Assembly (NCBI RefSeq): GCF_900168015.1
Contig: NZ_FUYR01000001.1
Span: 33,968 to 97,967, forward strand
Origin: Daejeonella lutea
GTDB lineage: Bacteria; Bacteroidota; Bacteroidia; Sphingobacteriales; Sphingobacteriaceae
Reading direction: 5' to 3'
Length of the DNA stretch: 64,000 nt
The notes beneath the pieces are model-generated. The model was not told the DNA's origin. It worked only from the letters and a program-made list of their open reading frames with translations, and ran no database searches. Numbering within the stretch: the first letter of the stretch is position 1; every line of letters starts with the position of its first letter. Below, in pieces: positions 26,770-35,463 of this stretch. Made by a program: the position numbers and the translations under genes.

Positions 26770-27651
26770 TCAGGCAAGATTGATTTTCTTTTCTCCAAGT
26801 TGCTTTGGATAAAAAACGAAATAGATTCCGCTGAATGATAAAATTGCAGAGATGCAATAAAACAGAAGGCTAATTATAACCGCAAGGTGCTGATCCATCT
26901 GGAAATACTGCGCTCCATATACGAATACAAGTTCTCTGGCACCCAATCCACCAACTGTAAAGGGAAATATCGCTACAAGCGATGACAATAGGAACATGAA
27001 AAGGTAGGGTGCAAATTTACCCTCATGATTTAACGCGTATAAAAGAATTATCACAGACACCACCTGCATGGACTGAACGAGTAATGCTTTGCCGTGAGTT
27101 ATAAAAAAGTTGTAGCTGTAGTCAAGGAAGTACCGACGCATAACAAAATAGTATACAACACTTCCGGTGAGAACAACACTTATGGGTACCCAATTAGGTA
27201 TTCCCAGGTATGGAATGAAGATAATCAGAATAGACGTAATTAGCCCAAGTGCCCATAGCCCGCTTAGCCGATCAAAGAAAATTGCCTGAAACAGCCTTCT
27301 GCCCTTGATAGAGAAGCGTTTCCTTAATAAAAATATTTTATAGCCATCGCCTCCGATTCCTCCAGGAAGAAACAGGTTGTAGAACATTCCGAGCAAATAA
27401 ATCTTGAAATTGTATAAAGCGGAAATATTCAAGCCAATACCCCTAAAGAAGCTATTCAGTCTTGAAGCGGATATTATCTGAGAGATTACAAAGGCAACGA
27501 AGGCAAAGAAGAGAAATAGTGGATTTGATTCACTAAAGGCATCTTTCAGGTCCTTTACCTCTACCTTCCTTGATACCAGGTATAGCGATAAACCTGAGAT
27601 CGATAATTTTAACAGAAGTTTAAAGAATTTCCAGCTTTTCGTTTTGTCCAT
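26770..27651 (-). CDS. Flippase-like (LPG synthase TM domain/UPF0104) membrane protein
   Basis: This 293-residue integral membrane protein has about seven or eight helices. It contains GLNISALYNFKIYLLGMFYNLFLPGGIGGDGYK near the middle and GGLGARELVFVYGAQYF towards the end, both signatures of the lysylphosphatidylglycerol synthase membrane-domain family (AglD, UPF0104). The cytoplasmic aminoacyltransferase domain of MprF is absent. Such proteins often accompany lipid-linked sugar transfer. It overlaps the GT2 gene by 32 bases, a strong sign of co-expression in a GT39-GT2-flippase operon. Confidence 0.87.
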   Translation of the reverse strand: MDKTKSWKFFKLLLKLSISGLSLYLVSRKVEVKDLKDAFSESNPLFLFFAFVAFVISQIISASRLNSFFRGIGLNISALYNFKIYLLGMFYNLFLPGGIGGDGYKIFLLRKRFSIKGRRLFQAIFFDRLSGLWALGLITSILIIFIPYLGIPNWVPISVVLTGSVVYYFVMRRYFLDYSYNFFITHGKALLVQSMQVVSVIILLYALNHEGKFAPYLFMFLLSSLVAIFPFTVGGLGARELVFVYGAQYFQMDQHLAVIISLLFYCISAILSFSGIYFVFYPKQLGEKKINLA

Positions 27652-28576
27652 TAAAAATCCGTCTAACCTGGTAAGTTTTTCTGTTAGTTCCTTCGAAATA
27701 GGTCCGCACGTTTATTTCAGCTAATATTCCGAATGTAATAAGCTGGATGCCGGCAAGTAAAAGTATTAGTCCGAGGATTAATATCGGCTTGCCCCAGATA
27801 TCCTGCCCCATGATTTTCAGTATAAGCAGATAGACATTGATCAGGAGTCCGATACCGAAAGAGATAAAGCCCATTGTGCCAAAGAGGTGCATTGGCTTCT
27901 GAATATATTTCCTAAAAAATACCATGGTTATCAAATCGGCCATTACTTTGAACGTCCGTCCCAAGCCGTACTTTGAGGTTCCATGAATACGGGCGTGATG
28001 TTTTACGTCTACCTGGGTGATGCTCGCCCCCTGGAGTTTGGCCAAAACCGGAATGAAGCGGTGCAGCTCACCATAAATACCCAGATCTTCTGCTATCTCC
28101 CTTTTAAAAATTTTTAAAGTACAACCGTAGTCTTTGATGTATACACCGGTCATACGCCTGATGATAGCATTCGCTATTTTCGACGGGATCTTTCTGAGGA
28201 ACATTCCGTCCTGACGGTTTGCACGGTTACCGGCTACAACATCCCAATCTTCATCTTTCAACTTCTGAAGCATAAATGGTATGTCGGAGGGGTCGTTCTG
28301 GAGATCGCCATCGATCAATGCAATGTATTTACCAGTTGCATGGTCAATACCAGCGGTCATTGCGGTACTCTGACCATAATTTTTACGGAGCTCGACCAGG
28401 TTATTCCTGATATCAGCATGCTCTCTGATCTTCTTTTGAGTGCCATCTGAAGAGCCGTCATCTACAAATATCACTTCATAGTCAATGCCGGTTAAAGCAT
28501 TACGAATCTCCGACAAAAGCGGCTCAATATTATCCCGTTCATTTAAAACGGTGATCACAACAGAGAGTTCTCTCAT
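27620..28576 (-). CDS. GT2 glycosyltransferase (polyprenyl-phosphate sugar transferase)
   Basis: This 318-residue DPM1/ArnC-like enzyme probably transfers a sugar from a nucleotide donor to undecaprenyl phosphate on the cytoplasmic face. The GT-A motifs are VITVLNERDNIEPLL, the metal-site FVDDGSSDGTQ and ALIDGDLQNDP. Two C-terminal transmembrane helices (about 232-295) anchor it. The start overlaps the GT39 stop by four bases (ATGA), so translation is coupled. The lipid-linked sugar would be the donor for the GT39 enzyme, in the logic of the arn lipid A pathway. Confidence 0.9.
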   Translation of the reverse strand: MRELSVVITVLNERDNIEPLLSEIRNALTGIDYEVIFVDDGSSDGTQKKIREHADIRNNLVELRKNYGQSTAMTAGIDHATGKYIALIDGDLQNDPSDIPFMLQKLKDEDWDVVAGNRANRQDGMFLRKIPSKIANAIIRRMTGVYIKDYGCTLKIFKREIAEDLGIYGELHRFIPVLAKLQGASITQVDVKHHARIHGTSKYGLGRTFKVMADLITMVFFRKYIQKPMHLFGTMGFISFGIGLLINVYLLILKIMGQDIWGKPILILGLILLLAGIQLITFGILAEINVRTYFEGTNRKTYQVRRIFNGQNEKLEIL

Positions 28577-30168
28577 TTTACCTCGTAGAATTTTAGGTCG
28601 TGATAAGTTTTTACTAACCTGGCGTTAGGATACTTTAATTCCCGGTCAAATGTAAAATAATAACCTGGCTTCGCCGTATTCTCGGTGAATTTCACTTGTG
28701 CCATGCGCGTTCGCTCAATATAAAATATCAAACGATCATGAAACGGGATTGCGAGCTCTCCGGGATGGTATTGGTAAAAGAAGAAGGACTTCCCTTTACT
28801 GATATTACCCATCTCAATTGCAGCTTGTTTGTAGTAATTCTCGATTTTATGGTGTGCACGATGTGGCAAAACGAAAAGGCTGAAGGCTAACCTAACAGTT
28901 AACAACAAACCGACAAAGCCCAGAAGTTTATGACTTTTAAACCGATAGATCATCCATGCAAACAGGCAGCACATGATGAAAATAAGAATGACTTTCAGCT
29001 CAACAAAGGTAACATATGGCGAAAGATCGAAAAACAATGCTGCCGGCACAGCAAGGCTGACGAGAATAGCTAAAGCGAGAATAGTTCTTTCAAATACGAT
29101 GTTCGTTTTCGGAAGTGCTTCTCTATAGGAGTAATATGCATGGCTCCAGATAATGAATAGGAGGGGATACAACATCATCAGATATCGTGGTCTTGTTTGA
29201 GGTGAAAGCCAGTAAACCCAGATGTTTGCAAGAAAGATAATTGCAATGTATTTTAGAAATGGATGGGTTTTGATTCCCTGAATAAAACCACTATGAAAGC
29301 AAAAAAGTAAAAGTAAACTTGCTGGCAACAGGTGGACTGTATGCTCAAATGGAAAGGAGATCACATGCAGTGCAGTGGCTGCTATCCCAAATTCTGTAGC
29401 AGTCCTTTTGCTGCTCTGATCCCAAATTGTACCTAGATATCCTTCCAGATTTGGATTGTATTGGTAATAATTCAGGAAGTAGATGCCAATTAAACTCAAA
29501 CAGAATATCCCGCTGATAATATGCTGCCAACTAAACAATTTTTTCAAATTCCGGGTATAAGCCAGCAGTGCGAGCAAGGTGAAACCCTGGAAGACAACGG
29601 ATGGCAGGCCCTTGCATAAAAAAGTGATCGCAGTGATCAGATAAGATATAAACAACAGCCAGAACCACTGCTTACGTTCGAAAAAGTAGAATATGAGCAT
29701 AAATGAGCCGAACGTAAGCCAGGAGTAAAAAATATCGATGTGGCCAAGCATTGAATCATAAATAAGCATTCGGCCATTGACAAGAAAAAGCAATCCGCTA
29801 AGGACAGCTACACGCTTGTCCTGAATGAAATACCTTACAGCATAGAAAATCGTTATGGCGAAGAGAAACATAGGGATGATCGCCGGAAGTCGGGTGACAA
29901 ATTCAGAGTAACTGCCAGTCAACTGATATAAGCCTGCAAGAATCCAATTGTAAAACGGGGGCTTGTTGTAATAATATTCGCCGCCGATCGTCGGCACTGA
30001 ATAATTACCTGACAGGATCATCTCCAGCGCTACGTTCGCTCGCGTCGGCTCATCGGCAAAGAGCGGCAGCAGGCCAAGATTAATAAAGAATACAGGCAGG
30101 GCTAATAAAAGCAGAAGGAAAAAGGCCTTTTCAGGATACTGGTTCAGGAATTTTTCAAGTTTCTGCAT
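28573..30168 (-). CDS. GT39 (ArnT/PMT-like) membrane glycosyltransferase
   Basis: This 531-residue polytopic protein has about ten to twelve membrane helices and a soluble C-terminal tail. The first loop contains LFADEPTRANVALEMI, with the acidic residue that acts as catalytic base in this GT-C family, and NKPPFYNWILAGLY. It probably moves a sugar from undecaprenyl phosphate to lipid A, a glycan or protein on the periplasmic side. Its ATG at 30168 lies 8 bases after a TATCTTTG box, and a hairpin terminator of the upstream gene sits just before that. It is the first gene of the three-gene minus-strand operon. Confidence 0.88.
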   Translation of the reverse strand: MQKLEKFLNQYPEKAFFLLLLLALPVFFINLGLLPLFADEPTRANVALEMILSGNYSVPTIGGEYYYNKPPFYNWILAGLYQLTGSYSEFVTRLPAIIPMFLFAITIFYAVRYFIQDKRVAVLSGLLFLVNGRMLIYDSMLGHIDIFYSWLTFGSFMLIFYFFERKQWFWLLFISYLITAITFLCKGLPSVVFQGFTLLALLAYTRNLKKLFSWQHIISGIFCLSLIGIYFLNYYQYNPNLEGYLGTIWDQSSKRTATEFGIAATALHVISFPFEHTVHLLPASLLLLFCFHSGFIQGIKTHPFLKYIAIIFLANIWVYWLSPQTRPRYLMMLYPLLFIIWSHAYYSYREALPKTNIVFERTILALAILVSLAVPAALFFDLSPYVTFVELKVILIFIMCCLFAWMIYRFKSHKLLGFVGLLLTVRLAFSLFVLPHRAHHKIENYYKQAAIEMGNISKGKSFFFYQYHPGELAIPFHDRLIFYIERTRMAQVKFTENTAKPGYYFTFDRELKYPNARLVKTYHDLKFYEVK

Positions 30169-30176
30169 GCGAAAGA

Positions 30177-30184
30177 CAAAGATA
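30177..30184 (-). promoter_or_regulatory. TATCTTTG box just before the GT39 start
   Basis: On the minus strand, TATCTTTG matches TAnnTTTG and ends 8 bases before the ATG at 30168. If used, the transcript leader would be only a few bases. Confidence 0.45.
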
Positions 30185-30192
30185 TAAAAAGC

Positions 30193-30226
30193 AAAAGAGA
30201 GATCTGAATAGACAGATCTCTCTTTT
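30193..30226 (-). terminator. Terminator after the L,D-transpeptidase gene
   Basis: A perfect 14-bp stem pairs 30193-30206 with 30213-30226 around a six-base loop. Read on the minus strand, T-rich sequence follows. It lies 23 bases beyond the L,D-transpeptidase stop and separates it from the GT39 operon. Confidence 0.75.
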
Positions 30227-30248
30227 TAATTCTTTGTGCTGAAGGATA

Positions 30249-31064
30249 TCAGATGCTTGCCTGTACAGTATTTCCAGTGGAAATAAAGTTAGAGGCGGCA
30301 ATATCCGGATCAAGATAGTTTGATGTGTAATCAGTCGCTGGTCCGTTAATGAACATGCAAGTCTGACCTTTGATCGTGTTAATGATTGTCTTAGTCAATT
30401 CTACTGGCAAAGCAGGGCATCCGTGACTTCTGCCCAGGCGGCCGGTTTTATTTATGAATGATTGGCTTACATAATCAGCTCCATGAACAACTACTGCACG
30501 ATCACGAGCATTCGTATTGAAGCCTTTGTCCATTCCTTCCAGTTTCATTGAAAGACCATGTTTACCAAAATAGGTTTCGCTGGTAATATAAAAACCTAGA
30601 CTGCTTTGGTGAGAATTCTCAAGATTTGAAAAGCTGGTCGCCATATCGCCACCGCTACCCTGTCCATGTGCAACAAGGGTGTTGTAAAGCAATTTGTTAC
30701 TCGCAAGATCAACGATCCAAAGACGTTTTTGCGAGCTGCGACGCGTGAAATCAATTATTGTTATGATCTGGCGTGCCGGAGAAACAAGATTTGTTTTTTT
30801 AAGATTATAATATCCCACCAGTGCTTTTCTGAATACCGCAGAATCTAATCCGCTGGCTGCAAGATTGGCTTTTTCGTAGGCAGAATCAATATATTCATCA
30901 AAAATTTGAGTGCTTGACATATTAGTCGTTACCTTAACAGATGCAGAATCTGCAGGCGTATCAAAAAACTGTAGTTGTGATTTTCGCACTGATACCCAAC
31001 TGATAGCAGGTAGGGTTGTCACAAGTAGGAGCATACCAATCGCCCAAATGGTGTGTTTCTTCAT
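30249..31064 (-). CDS. Murein L,D-transpeptidase catalytic domain protein (YkuD_2)
   Basis: This 271-residue secreted protein has an N-terminal signal or anchor (about 6-24). The catalytic region near 195-235 reads RAVVVHGADYVS, then RLGRSHGCPALPVEL. The conserved His and the Ser-His-Gly-Cys nucleophile motif are intact. The family makes 3-3 crosslinks or attaches proteins to peptidoglycan. The upstream spacer is about 150 bases and includes a TATATTTG box on the minus strand at 31165-31172. Confidence 0.88.
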   Translation of the reverse strand: MKKHTIWAIGMLLLVTTLPAISWVSVRKSQLQFFDTPADSASVKVTTNMSSTQIFDEYIDSAYEKANLAASGLDSAVFRKALVGYYNLKKTNLVSPARQIITIIDFTRRSSQKRLWIVDLASNKLLYNTLVAHGQGSGGDMATSFSNLENSHQSSLGFYITSETYFGKHGLSMKLEGMDKGFNTNARDRAVVVHGADYVSQSFINKTGRLGRSHGCPALPVELTKTIINTIKGQTCMFINGPATDYTSNYLDPDIAASNFISTGNTVQASI

Positions 31065-31214
31065 AAATTTCCTCAGTTAATGATTAGTAAACGTTGCAGT
31101 TTATTAAATTATTGTTTCGAGTACGATTTTTGGCACGGTAGGGTATCGGCTTGAACTGTATATACAAATATACAATTTTTCAATAGATTGATTGTCAGAG
31201 AAAAGTAGTAAGAG

Positions 31215-32216
31215 TCAGGAGGTTATGCTCCAGGGGGCGTCGGATAGCTGCCGCATATAACTTTTAGCACTACCAAAATTGTCTACCCAATGGACAATAT
31301 CCGCACAAGAATTATGGAAATTTTTGGACGGGCTGTATTTAAGTTCTCTTTTAATTTTTGAGATGTCAAGCACAGAGTTGTTGGACATGGATCTTAGAAC
31401 AGGCTTGCTGATATAGCTTGCCTGATTGTTCTTGGAATTCAGAAGGAGCAGAATTTTCATCAAGGATGAGGGCAGTGAAATGGGCAATAATTGTCTTTTC
31501 TCTACCGCAGAAGAAAACTCTAGAGCCAGTTCTCTTAAAAAGTAGGGCTGTTCATCAGTAATGTTGAATATTTGGAAGGGGGTTTTTTCCTTTTGATCCA
31601 AATAGAGTTCTATGGCGTATCCAAGATTGTCGACGTGTGTAAGCGAACTTTGGGTTCCTTTCTTGAAAGGACATAGCAAATATTTACCTTTTATTAGTCG
31701 AAGTAATCGAGGTAATAGAATCCTGTCGCCGATACCATAGATAGCCCTTGGCCGCAGGATAAGCCTTTTTTGATGATCAGGAATTTCCAGTTCAACTATA
31801 TCTTCAGCCAAAAGCTTTGTTTCGCCATAATTACTTAGATCTGCATTGATGCTGGCCTCCTCTTCTTTAATCGGATGGTTTTTAAACTGATATACAGACG
31901 ATGAGGATATATGGATAAAGAATCCGCAATTCTTTGCTGCTTCGACAACATTTAAAGTGCCTTCAACATTGCTTAAAATTAAATTTTTGTAGGTATCTGT
32001 ATCAGAAGAAAGGGCTGCTGCATGTATACAAACATCGGCATTAATTGGCTCCATCAGCTCAGTAATGTCTGCCTGTATATATTTCGCAATATTTAGAAGA
32101 TTTTGATTAGGCCTTTCACGGTTGCCTATGGCCTGGATTTCGTGACCTTTTTTATAGAAATAACGGCAAAGTGCTGCACCTACAAACCCATTCGCACCCG
32201 TGATAGCTATCTTCAT
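31215..32216 (-). CDS. NAD-dependent epimerase/dehydratase
   Basis: This 333-residue extended SDR has the cofactor motif AITGANGFVGAAL, the catalytic SSSSVYQF and the SNYGETK Tyr-Lys pair. ILRPRAIYGIGDRILLPRLLRLI resembles the UDP-glucose 4-epimerase and 3-beta-HSD-like groups. The exact sugar cannot be called. It could act in the surface glycan pathway represented by the neighbouring GT2 and GT39 genes, though it is separated from them by the transpeptidase gene. Confidence 0.85.
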   Translation of the reverse strand: MKIAITGANGFVGAALCRYFYKKGHEIQAIGNRERPNQNLLNIAKYIQADITELMEPINADVCIHAAALSSDTDTYKNLILSNVEGTLNVVEAAKNCGFFIHISSSSVYQFKNHPIKEEEASINADLSNYGETKLLAEDIVELEIPDHQKRLILRPRAIYGIGDRILLPRLLRLIKGKYLLCPFKKGTQSSLTHVDNLGYAIELYLDQKEKTPFQIFNITDEQPYFLRELALEFSSAVEKRQLLPISLPSSLMKILLLLNSKNNQASYISKPVLRSMSNNSVLDISKIKRELKYSPSKNFHNSCADIVHWVDNFGSAKSYMRQLSDAPWSITS

Positions 32217-32360
32217 TATTGCGATTAATTTTATAAATGGTCAGGCCGGAATTTAGACTGCGGTTTTGACCAGGAGTACCGAAGTTTCAGTAATTACAAT
32301 ACATACAAAGATTAAGAATGTTTTAAATTATGGGCCTGGATGATAAAGGCAGGGTCAAAA

Positions 32361-32388
32361 AAAACGCCACTCAGAAGAATGGCGTTTT
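32361..32388 (-). terminator. Terminator of glyS
   Basis: Bases 32361-32369 pair with 32380-32388. On the minus strand the 3' arm is followed by eight or more T residues (plus-strand A-run at 32357-32364). It lies about 18 bases after the glyS stop. Confidence 0.75.
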
Positions 32389-32405
32389 GTATTTTGCTGT
32401 AGCAA

Positions 32406-33866
32406 TTATTTTAATAGGTTTTTCCAGCTAACCAAATTTCCGATAATACTTTCCAGTTTATCAGAACTAACACGTTCTTGTTCCATGCTGTCACGGTGTC
32501 TGATTGTTACCGTATTATCTTCTAGAGTTTGGTGGTCAATTGTTATACAGAATGGTGTACCAATAGCGTCTTGCCTGCGATAGCGTTTTCCAATTGAATC
32601 CTTTTCGTCGTATTGGAGGTTAAAATCCAATTTCAGGGCATCCATGATTTCCCGGCCTTTTTCCGGCAAACCGTCTTTTTTTGTAAGCGGTAAAATTGCG
32701 GCCTTTACAGGAGCGAGGCATGGGTGGAGTCGAAGGACGGTTCTTGAGTCCTGTTTGTCGTCGGTACTCAGATCCTGTTCTTCATAGGCATTGCAAAGAG
32801 TCAGCAGGAACATCCTATCTAATCCAATCGAGGTTTCAATAACATAAGGAACATAGTTTTTATTCTCTACTGTGTCAAAATACTGAAGTTTTTTACCCGA
32901 GAATTTTTCATGCTGACTTAGATCAAAATCTGTACGGCTATGAATTCCCTCTACTTCCTTAAAACCAAATGGGAACTCGAACTCGATGTCTACTGCTGCA
33001 TTGGCATAATGTGCTAGCTTGACATGATCATGAAATCTGTATTTATCCGGAGTTGTTCCCACTGCGAGATGCCATTTTAATCGCGCTTCTTTCCAATGCT
33101 GATACCACTCCATTTCCGTACCCGGTTTAACAAAGAATTGCATTTCCATTTGCTCAAACTCACGCATTCGCATAATGAACTGGCGTGCAATTACTTCATT
33201 CCTGAAGGCTTTCCCAATCTGTGCTATACCGAAAGGAATTCGCATCCGCCCAGACTTCTGAACATTCAGAAAATTGACGAAGATACCTTGTGCAGTTTCT
33301 GGTCTCAGATAAACCTGATCTGAATCCTCAGCCATGGCACCCATTTGAGTTGAGAACATCAAATTGAACTGCCTTACATCTGTCCAGTTACGGGTACCTG
33401 AAACCGGGCAAACTATTTCATGCTCCTCGATCAGAGCCTTTAGTGCCGGTAGGTTATCCGCCCCCAGGGCAGCATCCATATCACTTTGGAGTTTATTTGC
33501 CTTGTCGGTTTTGCCGTCTTTTGCATAACGCGCTATTTTATCCTCAATCAGATTGTCGGCGCGGTATCTCTTTTTTGAATCTTTGTTATCGATCATCGGA
33601 TCGGCAAAACCATCAACGTGGCCGCTTGCTTTCCAGATTTTGGGATGCATGAAAATAGCAGAGTCGAGGCCGACAATATTTTCATTTAGCTGAACCATGC
33701 TTTTCCACCAATAAGTTTTGATGTTATTTTTCAACTCGGCCCCAAGTTGTCCATAGTCATATACAGCACTTAAACCATCGTAAATTTCGCTTGAAGGGAA
33801 CACAAAACCATATTCTTTTGTGTGGGATATAACATTTTTAAAAAGTTCGTCGTTGTTTTTGCTCAT
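32406..33866 (-). CDS. glyS: Glycine-tRNA ligase (single-chain, dimeric type)
   Basis: This class II synthetase charges tRNA-Gly. It has 486 residues from ATG 33866 (MSKNNDELFKN); a longer frame to 34016 runs into the divergent gldA and lacks conserved sequence. Visible motifs are GFVFPSSEIYDGLSAVYDYG, FNLMFSTQMG, the motif 2 region IPFGIAQIGKAFRNEV with RMREFEQMEMQFF, and motif 3 in ETSIGLDRMFL. The anticodon-binding domain at the C-terminus starts near LAPVKAAILPL. A TATCTTTG box lies immediately upstream, in a 15-base element shared with pheT. Confidence 0.96.
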   Translation of the reverse strand: MSKNNDELFKNVISHTKEYGFVFPSSEIYDGLSAVYDYGQLGAELKNNIKTYWWKSMVQLNENIVGLDSAIFMHPKIWKASGHVDGFADPMIDNKDSKKRYRADNLIEDKIARYAKDGKTDKANKLQSDMDAALGADNLPALKALIEEHEIVCPVSGTRNWTDVRQFNLMFSTQMGAMAEDSDQVYLRPETAQGIFVNFLNVQKSGRMRIPFGIAQIGKAFRNEVIARQFIMRMREFEQMEMQFFVKPGTEMEWYQHWKEARLKWHLAVGTTPDKYRFHDHVKLAHYANAAVDIEFEFPFGFKEVEGIHSRTDFDLSQHEKFSGKKLQYFDTVENKNYVPYVIETSIGLDRMFLLTLCNAYEEQDLSTDDKQDSRTVLRLHPCLAPVKAAILPLTKKDGLPEKGREIMDALKLDFNLQYDEKDSIGKRYRRQDAIGTPFCITIDHQTLEDNTVTIRHRDSMEQERVSSDKLESIIGNLVSWKNLLK

Positions 33867-33870
33867 AACG

Positions 33871-33885
33871 CGACAAAGATAGTAA
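33871..33885 (-). promoter_or_regulatory. glyS upstream element with TATCTTTG box, shared with pheT
   Basis: On the minus strand this reads TTACTATCTTTGTCG, identical to 43781-43795 before pheT. It contains the TAnnTTTG match TATCTTTG, ending 7 bases before the glyS ATG. Confidence 0.6.
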
Positions 33886-33955
33886 CGAGATGTGAGAAAC
33901 GAGAAGCGACACAGTCTAAAATATCTCGCGTCGCGTATCACCTTTCTCGCTTCTA
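33886..33955. repeat. GAGAAACGAGAAGCGA word hairpin between glyS and gldA
   Basis: The left arm 33889-33909 (GAGAAACGAGAAGCGA) is partly complementary to the right arm 33922-33954 (TCTCGCGTCGCG, TTCTCGCTTCT). The same words occur before pheT at 43694-43780. Confidence 0.6.
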
Positions 33956-33959
33956 TACG

Positions 33960-33967
33960 TAACTTTG
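33960..33967 (+). promoter_or_regulatory. TAACTTTG box touching the gldA start
   Basis: TAACTTTG matches TAnnTTTG and ends 4 bases before the gldA ATG at 33972. A -33 TTTG at the expected place is not seen. Confidence 0.4.
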
Positions 33968-33971
33968 AACC

Positions 33972-34721
33972 ATGAGCATCTCTGTATCGAACCTGACCAA
34001 GGATTATGGAAAGCATACTGCATTAAACGGGATCTCTTTCGAAGCATCGGCAGGGAAAGTGCTCGGTTTTTTGGGGCCAAATGGTGCTGGGAAATCAACT
34101 ACGATGAAGATTTTGACCTGTTTTATACCGCAAACGTCCGGTAAAGCCAGTGTTTGTGGTTTTGATGTGGTGGAGGCTCCTCTTGATGTAAGAAGAGTTA
34201 TAGGCTATTTGCCTGAACATAACCCGCTTTACCTGGAGATGTATGTAAAGGAAGCCCTTGGTTTCATATGTGATATCCATAAGATTGCAAATAAACAGGA
34301 GCGAATTAAGGAAGTTATTGAACTGACCGGCCTTGACAACGAACAGTTTAAAAAGATAGGAGCATTATCTAAAGGCTATCGCCAGCGTGTCGGCTTAGCT
34401 CAGGCTATATTACCCGATCCGCAGGTGCTGATCCTTGACGAGCCAACGTCGGGGCTTGATCCCAATCAGGTGGTAGGGATCAGGAGCCTGATTCGGAAGT
34501 TAGGGAAAACTAAAACTGTGATTCTCTCCACGCATATCATGCAGGAAGTTGAAGCAGTATGTGACCATGTTATCATTATTAACAAAGGCGAGATAGTGGC
34601 GAATAGCGACCTGAATGATTTAAGGAGTAAATATCCAGACAAGAGCCTTGAGAAGATTTTTATTACATTGACAAATTCGAATCAGGATGGAATATCGGGT
34701 CGGGAAGCTGGCTTAAATTGA
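33972..34721 (+). CDS. gldA: GldA-type ABC transporter ATP-binding protein
   Basis: This 249-residue ATPase has Walker A GPNGAGKST, a Q-loop region, the signature LSKGYRQRV and Walker B VLILDEPTSGLDP, followed by the switch His in LSTHIMQEVE. With GldF and GldG it forms an ABC transporter. In Flavobacterium johnsoniae this transporter is needed for gliding motility, though its substrate is unknown. The order gldA-gldF-gldG, with 13-base and overlapping junctions, supports the assignment over a generic ABC ATPase. Confidence 0.9.
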   Translation: MSISVSNLTKDYGKHTALNGISFEASAGKVLGFLGPNGAGKSTTMKILTCFIPQTSGKASVCGFDVVEAPLDVRRVIGYLPEHNPLYLEMYVKEALGFICDIHKIANKQERIKEVIELTGLDNEQFKKIGALSKGYRQRVGLAQAILPDPQVLILDEPTSGLDPNQVVGIRSLIRKLGKTKTVILSTHIMQEVEAVCDHVIIINKGEIVANSDLNDLRSKYPDKSLEKIFITLTNSNQDGISGREAGLN

Positions 34722-34734
34722 AAGTAAAAAAAAC

Positions 34735-35463
34735 GTGTTAGCTATATTATATAAAGAAATATCAGGCTTTTTCAGTTCACTTGTGGCCTACATTACAATT
34801 GCGGCCTTTCTTATTGTAACCGGCCTTTTCTTGTTTGTTTTCCCTGAATCAAGTATCCTCGATTATGGATATGCCGGCTTAGATAGCTTTTTCAATATCG
34901 CCCCATATATTTTTATGTTTCTCATCCCGGCAATTACGATGCGGTCGCTGGCCGAGGAAAGGAAAGACGGAACGTTTGAACTGCTGGCAACCCGGCCGAT
35001 CACTGAATGGGATATCGTCATTGGGAAATTCCTGGCATCGGTAGCGATAGTACTACTCACGCTGATTCCAACGCTCATATATTATTTTTCGGTGTATCAG
35101 TTGGGCGTAATAAAAGGAAATGTCGATACCGGCGCGGTTATCGGATCATATATTGGCTTGCTTTTATTGGGTTCTGCATTTGTTAGCTTAGGACTTTTTG
35201 CGTCGTCGCTGGGAAAAAATCAGGTAATTGCATTTACAATAGCTGTTTTTCTTTGTTTCTTCTTTTTTAGCGGGTTTGATTCTATCAGCCAGATCCTTTC
35301 CTTCCAAAGTGTTAGCAGTTATCTGATGGCTATCGGAATTAATCAGCACTATCAGTCGATAAGCCGGGGTGTGTTAGATACCAGAGACCTGGTTTATTTC
35401 CTTAGCTTTTCAGCAGTCTTCCTATTATTCACTAAAACTATTTTGGGAGGTAGGAAATGGTAG
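34735..35463 (+). CDS. gldF: GldF ABC transporter permease
   Basis: This 242-residue membrane protein has six hydrophobic segments. Its start is GTG 34735, since no ATG is placed to give the family N-terminus (LAILYKEISGFFSSLVAY). FLIPAITMRSLAEERKDGTFELLATRPI is the characteristic loop of the ABC-2 GldF family. It pairs with GldA at the inner membrane. The stop overlaps the gldG start by seven bases. Confidence 0.9.
   Translation: MLAILYKEISGFFSSLVAYITIAAFLIVTGLFLFVFPESSILDYGYAGLDSFFNIAPYIFMFLIPAITMRSLAEERKDGTFELLATRPITEWDIVIGKFLASVAIVLLTLIPTLIYYFSVYQLGVIKGNVDTGAVIGSYIGLLLLGSAFVSLGLFASSLGKNQVIAFTIAVFLCFFFFSGFDSISQILSFQSVSSYLMAIGINQHYQSISRGVLDTRDLVYFLSFSAVFLLFTKTILGGRKW

Noticed and set aside
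33867-34016. N-terminal extension of glyS by 50 codons
   Set aside because: It runs through the word hairpin and into divergent gldA. The conserved protein starts at 33866.
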